Assembly (NCBI GenBank): GCA_964577375.1
Contig: CAZNYW010000001.1
Location: 113,889 to 177,888 of the forward strand
Source of the DNA: DATKUC01 sp964577375
GTDB taxonomy: Bacteria > Spirochaetota > Spirochaetia > DSM-27196 > DATKUC01
DNA length: 64,000 bases
Direction: 5' to 3'
Part shown: positions 56,701-64,000 of the stretch, one piece after another
How the letters are laid out: every line of letters begins with the position of its first letter
How positions within the stretch are numbered: the stretch's first letter is position 1
The notes under the pieces: model-generated
Told to the model about the DNA's origin: nothing
Seen by the model: only the letters and a program-made list of their open reading frames with translations
Databases searched by the model: none
Translations under genes and position numbers: made by a program

Positions 56701-57976
56701 GGCAGCTGTCTCTTGCGGAGGCGCGGGCGCCGCCCGACACAGTCCCGACGGGCGGCGCCCGACCCCTTTCCTTCGCACACCGGTTCGCGAAAAGACCCTC
56801 CTGGTGCCTTCCTGGAACAGTCACGCAAGCCCTCTTCTCGCGGCCGCCCTTCGAGGGCACGGCTTCGACGCAAGGGTTCTCCCGGAGACTCCGGAACTGA
56901 TCGAACGCAGCATGGGACGGAACAGCGGTCAGTGTATTCCCGTCCACGTCATCGCAGAAGAGGCCGCCGAGTTTGTCCGGACCGAGAATCTCGATCCCGA
57001 CCGGACCGCTCTGTGGATGATTCAGAGCGATCTCGCCTGCAACATCTGCCTCTATCCGCGTTATCTACAGACGCTTCTCAGGTCTTTCGGCGACGGTCTC
57101 GAACGCATCGAGGTGCATCAGGGTGCAATCACTTTTCAGGATCTGGCACCGACCCTGCCGGTCGATGTCTACTTTTCCTTTCTGTTTGGCGGCATGATCG
57201 CCAATCTGGAGACGCGGATCAGACCCTACGAGCTTCATGCCGGTCACACTGATGCGGCCGGACGAGAAGCATCGGCGCTCCTCGTCGACTGCTTCGAGCG
57301 CCGGATTACCAGGGCATCGGCGGCAAAACGCGTGGCAGAGCTCTATCGGTCGATTCAATTCGACCGCTCACAGCTGCGCCCGAAGGCGGCGGTCTTCGGC
57401 GACCTGTATGTTCGCGACAATCTGATTTTCAATCAGGACCTTCCCCGCTCGATAGAGGAGGCGGGCGGCGAAGCCGTTGTCACCTCGTATGTCGACTATG
57501 TGAAGATAGTGGCTCCTTCCATCTTCCAGCGCTGGCGAAAACAGGGAAAGCTCGGTGCGGTAGCCGCGAACCGTGCGCTTCTTACACTGCTCGAGACGCT
57601 CGAGCGGCTCTATATCCGGGAGTTCGTGCCCATTGTCGGACCGCCGGCCTCCTCGTTCAACCGCAGAATCGAGGAAGAGCTGCGACGGTTCGGGCTCCGC
57701 CTCGAGCATGAGGGCGAGTCGGCCGACAACGTGCTCAAGATTCTACACCTGCTTCGCCGCTACCCCGACATAGCGCTCTTTGTAGAAGCGAGCCCCGCAT
57801 TCTGCTGTCCGGCGCTCGTTACCGAAGCGATGTCCGACAGAATCGAGCGAATAGCCGGCGTTCCGGTGGTGTCGATCACCTACGACGGCACTTCGTCCGG
57901 CAAGAACGACGTAATCCGGCCCTACCTGGCATTCCGGAACAACCGCGACGGCGAGCCGGCGCCGGAGCGCAGATAA
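53723..57976 (+). CDS. Double-headed 2-hydroxyacyl-CoA dehydratase activase-related protein
   Basis: A 1417-residue cytoplasmic protein. Two BadF/BadG/BcrA/D ATPase domains come first: GIDAGSVSVSL with SSCAAGTGSF (about 117) and SRCSVFAK, then GIDIGSTSTKG (about 326), IEIGGQDAKF, VCAAGTGSF (about 452) and SDRCTVFMERD. The Cys in each should bind a 4Fe-4S cluster at the dimer interface. A CELCANRC motif (about 607) starts a DUF2229/DUF2233-type C-terminal half with VGRPYTILAPHMNKRIPEI and a late CNICLYPRYLQ. Activases hydrolyse ATP to push an electron into a dehydratase. No dehydratase subunit genes are adjacent, so the partner is unknown. Length is typical of this fused group. Confidence 0.92.
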   Translation: MNFPALGIDAGSVSVSLVRLTEDATDIRYASHHGRIAETVRSMLDELGPAGPERLMATSTAAPVLRECSTVDTLVASIHAARARRPDVRSLLVVGGERFARVLFSESGEYEKAWRNSSCAAGTGSFLDQQARRLGLSGSEELSSLALSNRGAVPVIASRCSVFAKTDIIHAQQEGYTLPEICDGLCLGLARNLLDTLGAGRSLPEPLLVAGGVARNGAVLRHIAALTGSTPVIDELSHLYGAYGAALLAAADSSLELHVRTVDEILAPAESSRSYFYAPLDSPSEGYPDFESGERYLFSSERMGESNPVEVEIFGEAATAGAQRGFLGIDIGSTSTKGVFTDAEGTPLVGLYTRTAGQPLAAVQGLFEAFEDLSEHSGQAFEVLGATTTGSGRKFVGTIIGADLIVDEITAHARAACSLNPAVDTIIEIGGQDAKFTTVRDGMVTFSHMNTVCAAGTGSFLEEQAARLDVPLSSFAGLAEGAASPLASDRCTVFMERDLNHLLQRGYRVSELLAAALHSVRENYFQKVAVNGTIGDHICFQGATAKNRALVAAFEQKLGKRIAVSRFCHLAGALGAALLLMADPPETTTFRGVGLHREEIPVRSERCELCANRCRLRIAEVGGEEVAFGFLCGRDYQTDHYVDSNRSGFDLMRERRRAVRRAGAAESPGSAMDRPSIGIPAALHLFADFSLWEVLFTRLGFTVVRGDRAPDSVQLGREASAAEFCTPVRDLLGQVSWLLDRADLVFLPDTFRNPASGKSNCYYTQYAAVLAGALDSSRRRIISPLIEPGRDAEQKLARELAELLSPALGRTVGPGEVAEALDRAEQTRSGQAEVLRALYGKYAPGEQEVQRGALSVVLVGRPYTILAPHMNKRIPEIFGSLGVRVFFQDMVPAGEQPDRASDPVSWFPWHHASDALDAAEWCAAQPGVYPVYVTSFKCSPDSFAIEYFKEMLDRKRKPYLILQLDEHDSSVGYETRIEAAVAAFRNHARRPLAAAVSCGGAGAARHSPDGRRPTPFLRTPVREKTLLVPSWNSHASPLLAAALRGHGFDARVLPETPELIERSMGRNSGQCIPVHVIAEEAAEFVRTENLDPDRTALWMIQSDLACNICLYPRYLQTLLRSFGDGLERIEVHQGAITFQDLAPTLPVDVYFSFLFGGMIANLETRIRPYELHAGHTDAAGREASALLVDCFERRITRASAAKRVAELYRSIQFDRSQLRPKAAVFGDLYVRDNLIFNQDLPRSIEEAGGEAVVTSYVDYVKIVAPSIFQRWRKQGKLGAVAANRALLTLLETLERLYIREFVPIVGPPASSFNRRIEEELRRFGLRLEHEGESADNVLKILHLLRRYPDIALFVEASPAFCCPALVTEAMSDRIERIAGVPVVSITYDGTSSGKNDVIRPYLAFRNNRDGEPAPERR

Positions 57977-58047
57977 AACTGCATTGACTAATCCTCCCCG
58001 GCAAATCAGAATTGGAACGGAACTGCGTAAACGTTGAGGAGGAGTGA

Positions 58048-60384
58048 TTGGTCTCCGCGGCCCGCGACGAAGATACGTCTCGCTACCGGAATCTCATCGA
58101 AACCATGCCGGACGGCTACTACCGCAGCACGCACGAAGGGCGCTTCGTGGAGGTGAATCAGGCGTTCGCGGCGATGCTCGGTTACTCGGTCAGCGAGCTG
58201 CTCGATGTCGACATTCGCGACGCGCTCTACTTCGACGAGGTCGAGCGCCAGGCGGGGGATCGGAACCCCTCATTCGGATCGCCGATGGAGGTGTACCGGC
58301 TGCGGAGAAAGGACGGCAGCGAGGTCTGGGTCGAAGACTTTGCGCGGTATGAACGCGACGATGCCGGCCGCGTCCTTTATCACGAAGGGATCTGCAGAGA
58401 CATTACGCAACGCCGCGATGCCGAAGAGATTCAACGGAAACATTCGGCGCGGTCCCGCATCCTCGCGGAGCTGACGAGTGCGCTGCTCGGTGCCCGACTC
58501 GACGCCGAAGAGATACTTGCACTGTCCGTCCAGAGATGTGTCGAGCTTTTTGGTGACGGCGCGAGCATATTTCTCACCGACCCGGGAAGTCCCAACCTCC
58601 GGCTCGCTGCCGTCTACAATGTAGACCACGAGGCGGTCAAATTCTTCAGGAATCACTTCAGCGCGCATCCTCTCACCCTTACCGAAGGGTCATTCGGACG
58701 CGTAATACGAACGAATGAGGCCATTCTCAATGAGGTGTTTGATCTCGACCGCGCGAAAGCGAATGCGGGCGAAACGCTGCGCGTCTTTTTCGAGAAGCTT
58801 CCTGTACGAACCGCGATGTTCGCTCCGCTTCGCGAGGAGGGCCGCTGCATAGGCGTTCTCGGGATCGGCCGGAACAACCTTGACCGCGGGTCCTTCACGC
58901 GTGAAGATCTCGCCTTCTTCCAGGAGGTTGCCGATCAGGCGGCGATCGCGCTCTCGAACGCACATCTGTACCAGGCCCTCGAACGCGAGCTCGCCGAGCG
59001 CCGTTCCGCCGAGGAGCGGCTCCGGGAGAGTGAGGAACGTTACCGGGCGCTCGTCGACACCTCGCCCGACGGGATAGTCGTCGAGGCCGACGATCGTATC
59101 GTCTACCTGAACGAAGCCGCACTCCGAATAGTCGGCAGCGACAGCCCCGATCGGCTGATCGGCAAGCCTATCATGGACTTTCTTGAACACGATTCGCTTG
59201 CGGACACCGACGAGCGGCAGGAGGAGCTGCTCTCCGGGAACGAGCCGGTGCAGCTCGGTGAAAGGATCCTGCGCCGAATGGACGGAGCCACTGTTGTTGT
59301 GGAAGCTGAGGGCGCCGCAGTCACCTATCTCGGACGGCCGGCGTTCCAGATTGTATTCCGGGATATAACAGAGAGGCTCGAATCGGAGAGGCAGCTACGG
59401 CTCCAGGGGACCGCGGTAAACACCGCCGCGAACGGAATCATCATAACGGACACCAACGGCCGTGTCGTATGGGCAAATCCCGCGTTTGGGCGGCTGACGG
59501 GGTACAGCATGGCGGAGACAATCGGCAAAGATCCCCGCGAGCTAGTCCGTTCCGGGCAGCATTCTCCGGAATTCTACAGGGCCATCGGAGAGACGATGGA
59601 GCAGGGGAGGGTCTGGCACGGTGAGATTATCAACCGGCGGAAAGACGGCAGTTTCTACACCGAGGAGATGACGATCACTCCTGTCCGTGATGATTCGGGT
59701 GTGATCACTCACTTCGTGCAGATAAAACAGGATGTGTCCGAACGCAAGCTTGCCGAGGAACAGATGAAATCCTCGCTGCTCGAAAAGGAGGTGCTGCTCA
59801 AGGAGATCCATCACCGGGTCAAGAACAATCTCCAGGTGATCTCGAGCCTCATGAGCCTCCAGGCCGACAGCGTGACCGACAGGACAGCACGCACCGTCTT
59901 TCTCGAAAGCCGTCACCGGATTCGTGCGATGGCGGTGGTGCACGAGAAGCTTTATCGGTCCGACAATCTTGCCCGCGTCGATTTCGATGAGTACCTTGTG
60001 GCGGTCGCAGGTGAGCTTTTTCGCTCCTTCGGCTCCGCAAGGATTGCGCAGCGTTTCGACGTCGAGTCGGTTCAGCTCGATGTCGATACGGCGATTCCCT
60101 GCGGCCTCATAGTTAATGAGCTCATCACAAACGCACTGAAGCACGGTTTTCCGGGCGGCCGCAGCGGGACGGTGGCCGTTACGCTGAAACGAATCGACAA
60201 TGCGAACGTTCTGCTGAGCGTGCGGGACGACGGCGTCGGGTTTCCGACGGACAGGGATTTCCGGCTCATGACCTCGATGGGGATGACGCTTGCAGTGTCG
60301 CTCACTCAACAGATCGGGGGCGACATATCCCTCGACGCTTCCTCCGGGACCAGATTCGCCGTGCGCATTCCGCTCAACCAGTAG
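58048..60384 (+). CDS. Orphan PAS-GAF-PAS-PAS histidine kinase (HisKA_2/HWE type)
   Basis: A 778-residue soluble sensor kinase with no membrane helix. Order: PAS (about 10-130, with RFVEVNQAFAAMLGYS), GAF (about 145-310), PAS (about 325-440), PAS (about 445-570, GRVVWANPAFGRLTGYS), then HisKA_2 with EIHHRVKNNLQVISSLMSLQ, whose phospho-acceptor is His588. HATPase_c follows with IVNELITNALKHGFP and DDGVGFP. The start is TTG 58048 with GGAGGAG 4 bases upstream. No response regulator gene is near. Its 3' end overlaps the convergent ilvY gene by 11 bases. Confidence 0.93.
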   Translation: MVSAARDEDTSRYRNLIETMPDGYYRSTHEGRFVEVNQAFAAMLGYSVSELLDVDIRDALYFDEVERQAGDRNPSFGSPMEVYRLRRKDGSEVWVEDFARYERDDAGRVLYHEGICRDITQRRDAEEIQRKHSARSRILAELTSALLGARLDAEEILALSVQRCVELFGDGASIFLTDPGSPNLRLAAVYNVDHEAVKFFRNHFSAHPLTLTEGSFGRVIRTNEAILNEVFDLDRAKANAGETLRVFFEKLPVRTAMFAPLREEGRCIGVLGIGRNNLDRGSFTREDLAFFQEVADQAAIALSNAHLYQALERELAERRSAEERLRESEERYRALVDTSPDGIVVEADDRIVYLNEAALRIVGSDSPDRLIGKPIMDFLEHDSLADTDERQEELLSGNEPVQLGERILRRMDGATVVVEAEGAAVTYLGRPAFQIVFRDITERLESERQLRLQGTAVNTAANGIIITDTNGRVVWANPAFGRLTGYSMAETIGKDPRELVRSGQHSPEFYRAIGETMEQGRVWHGEIINRRKDGSFYTEEMTITPVRDDSGVITHFVQIKQDVSERKLAEEQMKSSLLEKEVLLKEIHHRVKNNLQVISSLMSLQADSVTDRTARTVFLESRHRIRAMAVVHEKLYRSDNLARVDFDEYLVAVAGELFRSFGSARIAQRFDVESVQLDVDTAIPCGLIVNELITNALKHGFPGGRSGTVAVTLKRIDNANVLLSVRDDGVGFPTDRDFRLMTSMGMTLAVSLTQQIGGDISLDASSGTRFAVRIPLNQ

Positions 60385-61258
60385 AGGCTGCAGCTTCCCA
60401 GAAGGCACGGACAAGCGGCGACTCGAGCCTGCGCCGGTGGACGCACACGCCGACGTGGTAGGGGGCGAGCGCCGGCGCGACCTCGATCACCCGTATATCG
60501 TTTCGGAGCGGACTCTGGTCCAGAACGAGCTTTGGAACGACGCCCACCCCGCAGCCAAGCCTGACCATGGCAATTATCGCTTCGTGCCCTGCCACCTCGG
60601 CATAGATGGTTGGACGTATCCGCTTTTCGCGGAACCAGTCGTCGCTCCGTCGCCGTGAGAGCGCCCGATCGGCCAGTATCATTGGAACCTCTTTCCAGGG
60701 AATCGGCTCCTGCGCCGTCTGTTCGTTCACGCTGCACTTCATCTTCGGCGCGATGAAAAGAAGCGGCGTCACCGCAAGCGGCGCGAAGAGCACCGCCTCC
60801 GGAAGCGAGTCAGGGCGGGCGGCGACGGTAAGATCGGCGGAGCCGTCGAGAATGCGATCGATGGCGAAGGCGGAGTCGCCGGTCTGCAGCCGGATGTGGA
60901 CCGCCGGGTACCGCTCGCGAAAGATTCCGAAAATGCCGGTCAGCACAGTCTGCGCCGCGGTGACCGAGCAGTAGAGGATGATCTCGCCCCGAAGCTCTCC
61001 TTCGCCGGCAGAGAGCGATTCTCTGATCTCATGCCATCGCTCGAGCGTCTCGCGGGCGTAGTCGCGGAACCGCCGTCCCTGCTCTGTCAGCGCAACGGTG
61101 CGACGGTCCCGCTCGAAAAGCTTTGCACCGACCTCCTCCTCTATTCTCTGGATGGTTCTGCTCAATGCGGAAGGGCTTATGTTGCACGCGTCGCTGGTCC
61201 GTGCGAAGCGCAGCGACGCCGACAGATGCAGGAAAAGCTCCATTGAATGAAAGTCCAT
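60374..61258 (-). CDS. ilvY: IlvY-like LysR-family regulator
   Basis: A 294-residue LysR protein. The N-terminal HTH is MDFHSMELFLHLSASLRFARTSDACNISPSALSRTIQRIEEEVGAKLFERDRRTVALTEQGRRF. The effector domain follows with SVTAAQTVLTGIFGIFRERYPAVHIRLQTGDS. It is divergent from ilvC, the arrangement of ilvY-ilvC in Enterobacteria, where IlvY activates ilvC with acetolactate or acetohydroxybutyrate. ATG 61258 is used; a longer frame to 61495 would run through the operator and is rejected. Its stop lies inside the last codons of the histidine kinase gene on the other strand. Confidence 0.88.
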   Translation of the reverse strand: MDFHSMELFLHLSASLRFARTSDACNISPSALSRTIQRIEEEVGAKLFERDRRTVALTEQGRRFRDYARETLERWHEIRESLSAGEGELRGEIILYCSVTAAQTVLTGIFGIFRERYPAVHIRLQTGDSAFAIDRILDGSADLTVAARPDSLPEAVLFAPLAVTPLLFIAPKMKCSVNEQTAQEPIPWKEVPMILADRALSRRRSDDWFREKRIRPTIYAEVAGHEAIIAMVRLGCGVGVVPKLVLDQSPLRNDIRVIEVAPALAPYHVGVCVHRRRLESPLVRAFWEAAASTG

Positions 61259-61286
61259 GTCACCCCGCTCCCCGGTTCCTCCGGTT

Positions 61287-61309
61287 GGTATTGCGCCAGA
61301 CGCAATACC
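61287..61309. promoter_or_regulatory. IlvY operator
   Basis: A perfect 9-base inverted repeat (GGTATTGCG at 61287-61295 and its complement at 61301-61309, 5-base centre) contains the T-N11-A core expected for LysR proteins. It lies between the divergent ilvY and ilvC starts. Confidence 0.8.
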
Positions 61310-61328
61310 GTATGACGAAAATAGCACT

Positions 61329-61357
61329 TTAATCAACAGTCGAAATGTGTCTATTAT
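61329..61357 (+). promoter_or_regulatory. ilvC promoter
   Basis: TTAATC (61329-61334), 17 bases, TATTAT (61352-61357). The IlvY palindrome lies 20 bases upstream of the -35, a normal activator position. Confidence 0.6.
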
Positions 61358-61409
61358 ATGCGTGCAGAACCGAAACACACGGCTACGGCCCGGCCTGAAG
61401 GAGACAAAC

Positions 61410-62462
61410 ATGGCAAAGATGAATTTCGGAGGTGTCGAAGAGACTGTTGTGACGCGCGAGGAGTTCCCGCTCGAAAAGGCGCGTGATGTGCTCAAGGACG
61501 AAACGATCGCCGTGCTCGGCTACGGGGTACAGGGGCCGGCTCAGGCTCTGAACATGAGGGACAACGGCTTTCGCGTCATCATAGGTCAGCGGAAGGACGG
61601 CAAGAGCTGGGACAAGGCAGTGAAGGACGGCTGGGTGCCGGGAGAGACGCTTTTTGATGTCGAGGAGGCGGCAAAGCGGGGAACCATCATTCAGTATCTT
61701 GTCTCCGACGCGGGACAAAAAGCGCTCTGGCCGAAGGTCAAGGCCTGCCTGAACGAAGGCGACGCGCTCTACTTTTCGCACGGATTTTCCATCGTCTTCA
61801 AGGATCAGACCGGCGTGATTCCGCCGGCAAACGTCGATGTCATCCTGGTTGCCCCCAAGGGGTCGGGGACGAGCGTCCGAGCCAACTTTCTGGACGGCAG
61901 CGGTATCAATTCCAGCTTTGCAGTGTTCCAGAACGCCACGGGCAGGGCGGAGGAGCGGACCATCGCCACCGGCATCGCCATCGGTTCCGGCTATCTCTTT
62001 CCGACCACCTTCGCACACGAGGTGCACAGCGACCTCACCGGCGAGCGTGGCGTGCTCATGGGTGCGCTGGCCGGAATCATGGAGGCTCAGTATCAGGTGC
62101 TGCGCGAGAACGGCCACACTCCGAGCGAGGCGTTCAACGAGACTGTGGAGGAGCTAACCCAGAGCCTGATCAGGCTTGTAGGGCAGAACGGAATGGACTG
62201 GATGTACGCGAACTGCAGCACCACCGCACAGCGCGGCGCCCTCGACTGGAAGCCGCGTTTCAAGGAGGCTACGCTGCCGGTGTTCAAGGATCTCTACAAT
62301 TCGGTCATCACCGGGAAGGAAACCGAGATCGTGCTCCGCGCGAACAGCGCTCCGGACTACCGCGAAAAGCTGGATGCCGAGCTCCATACGCTCGGTGGAT
62401 CCGAACTGTGGCGAGCCGGAAAGACCGTACGCTCGCTCCGTCCCGAGAACTGGAAGAAGTAG
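61410..62462 (+). CDS. ilvC: Ketol-acid reductoisomerase
   Basis: A 350-residue class I enzyme of the branched-chain amino acid pathway. The Rossmann motif GYGVQGPAQALNMRDNGFRVIIGQRK is at about residue 45, with Arg/Lys after the strand fitting NADPH. The knotted C-terminal domain includes VAPKGSGTSVRANF, SGYLFPTTFAHEVHSDLTGERGVLMG (metal-binding Asp and Glu) and a C-terminal NCSTTAQRGALDW. It converts 2-acetolactate to dihydroxyisovalerate. ATG 61410 has AAGGAGA 5 bases upstream; the frame upstream to 61257 would cross the promoter and is rejected. The ABC gene follows without a gap. Confidence 0.95.
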   Translation: MAKMNFGGVEETVVTREEFPLEKARDVLKDETIAVLGYGVQGPAQALNMRDNGFRVIIGQRKDGKSWDKAVKDGWVPGETLFDVEEAAKRGTIIQYLVSDAGQKALWPKVKACLNEGDALYFSHGFSIVFKDQTGVIPPANVDVILVAPKGSGTSVRANFLDGSGINSSFAVFQNATGRAEERTIATGIAIGSGYLFPTTFAHEVHSDLTGERGVLMGALAGIMEAQYQVLRENGHTPSEAFNETVEELTQSLIRLVGQNGMDWMYANCSTTAQRGALDWKPRFKEATLPVFKDLYNSVITGKETEIVLRANSAPDYREKLDAELHTLGGSELWRAGKTVRSLRPENWKK

Positions 62463-63998
62463 GTGACGCCGGGAAATAGCGAATCCGGCTTCGTCGTTTC
62501 CCTCGAAAAGGTGACGCTGCGCGTTCGTGACCGCAAGCTTCTGCCCGACACAAGCTGGACGATCCGTCCCGGCGAACAGTGGGCAGTGCTCGGACCGAAC
62601 GGCAGCGGAAAATCGACTCTCGCACGGACTGTTGCCGGCCATCTGCCGAGCGCCGCCGGACACGTGCGTATCGGCCGGGGACATCGTCTTGCGCTGGTAT
62701 CATTCGAGCGGCAGCAGGATGTCTATGCGCGTGAGCTCGAGAATGACGCAGCCCGCTACTTTGCCGGCAACCTCGATACTGAGCTCACGCCGCGGGAGCT
62801 GATCGCTCGCGACCGTGTCGCGCGCGACGCGGCCGGGGAAATGCCGGCGGCCGTGGCGGAGGCCATCGCATTCTTCCGCTTCGAGCCGCTGCTCGACCGG
62901 TCGTTTCGTCACCTGTCCGCGGGCGAAATGCGCAAGGCGCTCGTCCTCCAGGCGCTGGCAGGTGATCCCACACTGTTGCTGCTCGACGAGCCCTTCGACG
63001 GGCTCGACCGCAATTCGCGGGAGTCGCTTGCCGCCTTCTTTCAGACGTTCATGGAGAGGGGGCGTCACATCGTCCTCGTCACCCATCGCGCCGAAGAGAT
63101 CCTCGAAGGGATGACGCACGTGCTCGTCATCAGAGACGGGCGGGCGGAGGTGGCGGATTCTATCGCATCGGCGGTGGAATCGCAGGGGATCGGTCGCCGC
63201 CGGCTCCGGCCGGCGGGACCCGGGCCGGAACCGGTCGTTTCGACGACCCCTTCGGCGGACCGGGTGATAGTCGATTTTCGCAACGTCACCATCCGGTACC
63301 AGGACAGTACCGTCATCGACTCGCTTTCATGGCAGCTGCTCCGTGGCCAGCGATGGGGAATCTTCGGACCCAACGGTTCGGGCAAGACGACGATCATCAA
63401 TCTGATCGCCGGTGAGAACCTCCAGGGTTACGCGAACGACGTTCGTCTCTTCGGGCGCAGACGGGGCAGCGGCGAGAGTCTCTGGGAGCTCCGGCGCAGG
63501 ATCGGCGTCGTTACGCCCACGCTTCAAATGGGATACCGAAAGAAGATCAGCGCTCTCGAGGTGGTACTGTCCGGATTCGACGGTTCCACCGGCCTCTACA
63601 GACGTCCGCGACAGGAGGAGGTCGACTCGGCCACACGGCTGGTTGAAGCGCTCGACCTCGCCGACCTTTCAGAGCGCCTGTTTCCGCAGCTCTCCTACGG
63701 CCAGCAGCGGCTCTTCCTCATCGCGCGAGCCATGGTCAGGCGGCCCGAACTGCTTCTCCTCGACGAACCGTGCCAGGGCCTCGATCCGTCCAACCGCGCC
63801 CGGGTCATCGAAGCGGTCGACGTGATGGCCGCCTCAGACCCGTTGAGCCTCATCTTCGTCACGCATCATCCCGACGAATACCCCGCCTGTCTGACCAATT
63901 TTCTCGAGCTGGACGGGGAGGGCGGGGCGGCCGAAGTCCAGGCCTTCGGAAGTATAAAGAACCCTGTGGATAAAATCAGGGGAGTAATTCCGCGGTAA
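62463..63998 (+). CDS. ModF-like tandem ABC ATPase
   Basis: A 511-residue soluble protein with two ABC domains and no membrane part. The first has LGPNGSGKSTLARTVAG, LSAGEMRKALVLQAL (signature Gly-Gly replaced by Ala-Gly) and LLLLDEPFDGLD; the second has FGPNGSGKTTIINLIAG, LSYGQQRLFLIARAM and LLLLDEPCQGLD with THHPDEY. The layout matches ModF/PhrA proteins, whose role is unclear (often linked to molybdate or to photorepair in older literature). The GTG start directly follows the ilvC stop, so co-transcription is likely, though a link to branched-chain synthesis is not obvious. The stop codon is 2 bases from the window end. Confidence 0.9.
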   Translation: MTPGNSESGFVVSLEKVTLRVRDRKLLPDTSWTIRPGEQWAVLGPNGSGKSTLARTVAGHLPSAAGHVRIGRGHRLALVSFERQQDVYARELENDAARYFAGNLDTELTPRELIARDRVARDAAGEMPAAVAEAIAFFRFEPLLDRSFRHLSAGEMRKALVLQALAGDPTLLLLDEPFDGLDRNSRESLAAFFQTFMERGRHIVLVTHRAEEILEGMTHVLVIRDGRAEVADSIASAVESQGIGRRRLRPAGPGPEPVVSTTPSADRVIVDFRNVTIRYQDSTVIDSLSWQLLRGQRWGIFGPNGSGKTTIINLIAGENLQGYANDVRLFGRRRGSGESLWELRRRIGVVTPTLQMGYRKKISALEVVLSGFDGSTGLYRRPRQEEVDSATRLVEALDLADLSERLFPQLSYGQQRLFLIARAMVRRPELLLLDEPCQGLDPSNRARVIEAVDVMAASDPLSLIFVTHHPDEYPACLTNFLELDGEGGAAEVQAFGSIKNPVDKIRGVIPR

Positions 63999-64000
63999 GT

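Overview
The window is GC-rich (about 60% by eye) bacterial chromosomal DNA with dense short-spaced operons, AGGAGG-type ribosome sites and recognisable TTGACA-17-TATAAT promoters. The solute-binding protein that begins LFARGQKE after its signal peptide, the double-headed CoA-dehydratase activase, the two RND pumps and the general gene set suggest a free-living, GC-rich spirochaete (Spirochaetales); this is inference, since there is no rRNA or other marker here. A 100-N scaffold gap shows that it is a draft or metagenome assembly. No tRNA, rRNA, CRISPR array or insertion sequence was seen.

Layout. 1-6.2 kb: a partial EXPERA-domain gene and a hemolysin III gene, then a co-directional cluster with cstA, a small protein, an ArsA/Get3-type ATPase, two related membrane-anchored proteins of unknown family on either side, and a nitroreductase. 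6.2-13.5 kb: a self-contained minus-strand efflux operon (double-TetR regulator, TolC, membrane-fusion lipoprotein, RND pump, PII-like protein) with its own promoter, operator and terminator. 13.7-19.9 kb: a Gfo/Idh oxidoreductase, a class A penicillin-binding protein, and an SDR/aldehyde dehydrogenase pair. 20-24.6 kb: a decaying patch with a leader-truncated FMN-binding-like protein, an intact aminotransferase, a CDF transporter broken by a frameshift and a stop, and an aconitase with an internal deletion. 24.6-29.4 kb: a GH15 glucoamylase/trehalase, an SDR and FtsH. 29.5-33.8 kb: gene fossils (sugar ABC permease tail, Lon-like protease, truncated DksA/TraR) around an M23 peptidase, a catalytically altered SDR, OsmC and a DJ-1 protein.

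34-45 kb: a second RND pair, a SIS-domain isomerase, a second DJ-1/PfpI protein, an SrkA-like kinase that may be leaderless, a small ORF plus WYL regulator, a GreA-like factor overlapping malQ, and two tandem small ribbon-helix-helix-like proteins. 45-49 kb: a cupin, an aminotransferase preceded by what looks like a complete transcription attenuator (leader peptide, antiterminator, terminator), and a 7TM-PAS-degenerate GGDEF protein. Next come the gap, with a cut acyltransferase-like gene on one side and a cut HAD phosphatase gene on the other, a Fbp/Afu-type ABC transporter, the 1417-residue activase, a multi-PAS histidine kinase, a divergent ilvY/ilvC pair with an operator palindrome, and a ModF-like double ABC ATPase ending at the window edge.

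Most interesting: the predicted Ala-codon attenuator (46.9-47.1 kb), the ArsA cluster with its duplicated anchored partners (1.1-6.2 kb), the double TetR plus PII-like efflux operon, the tandem RHH pair, and several broken genes whose lesions can be placed to the codon.
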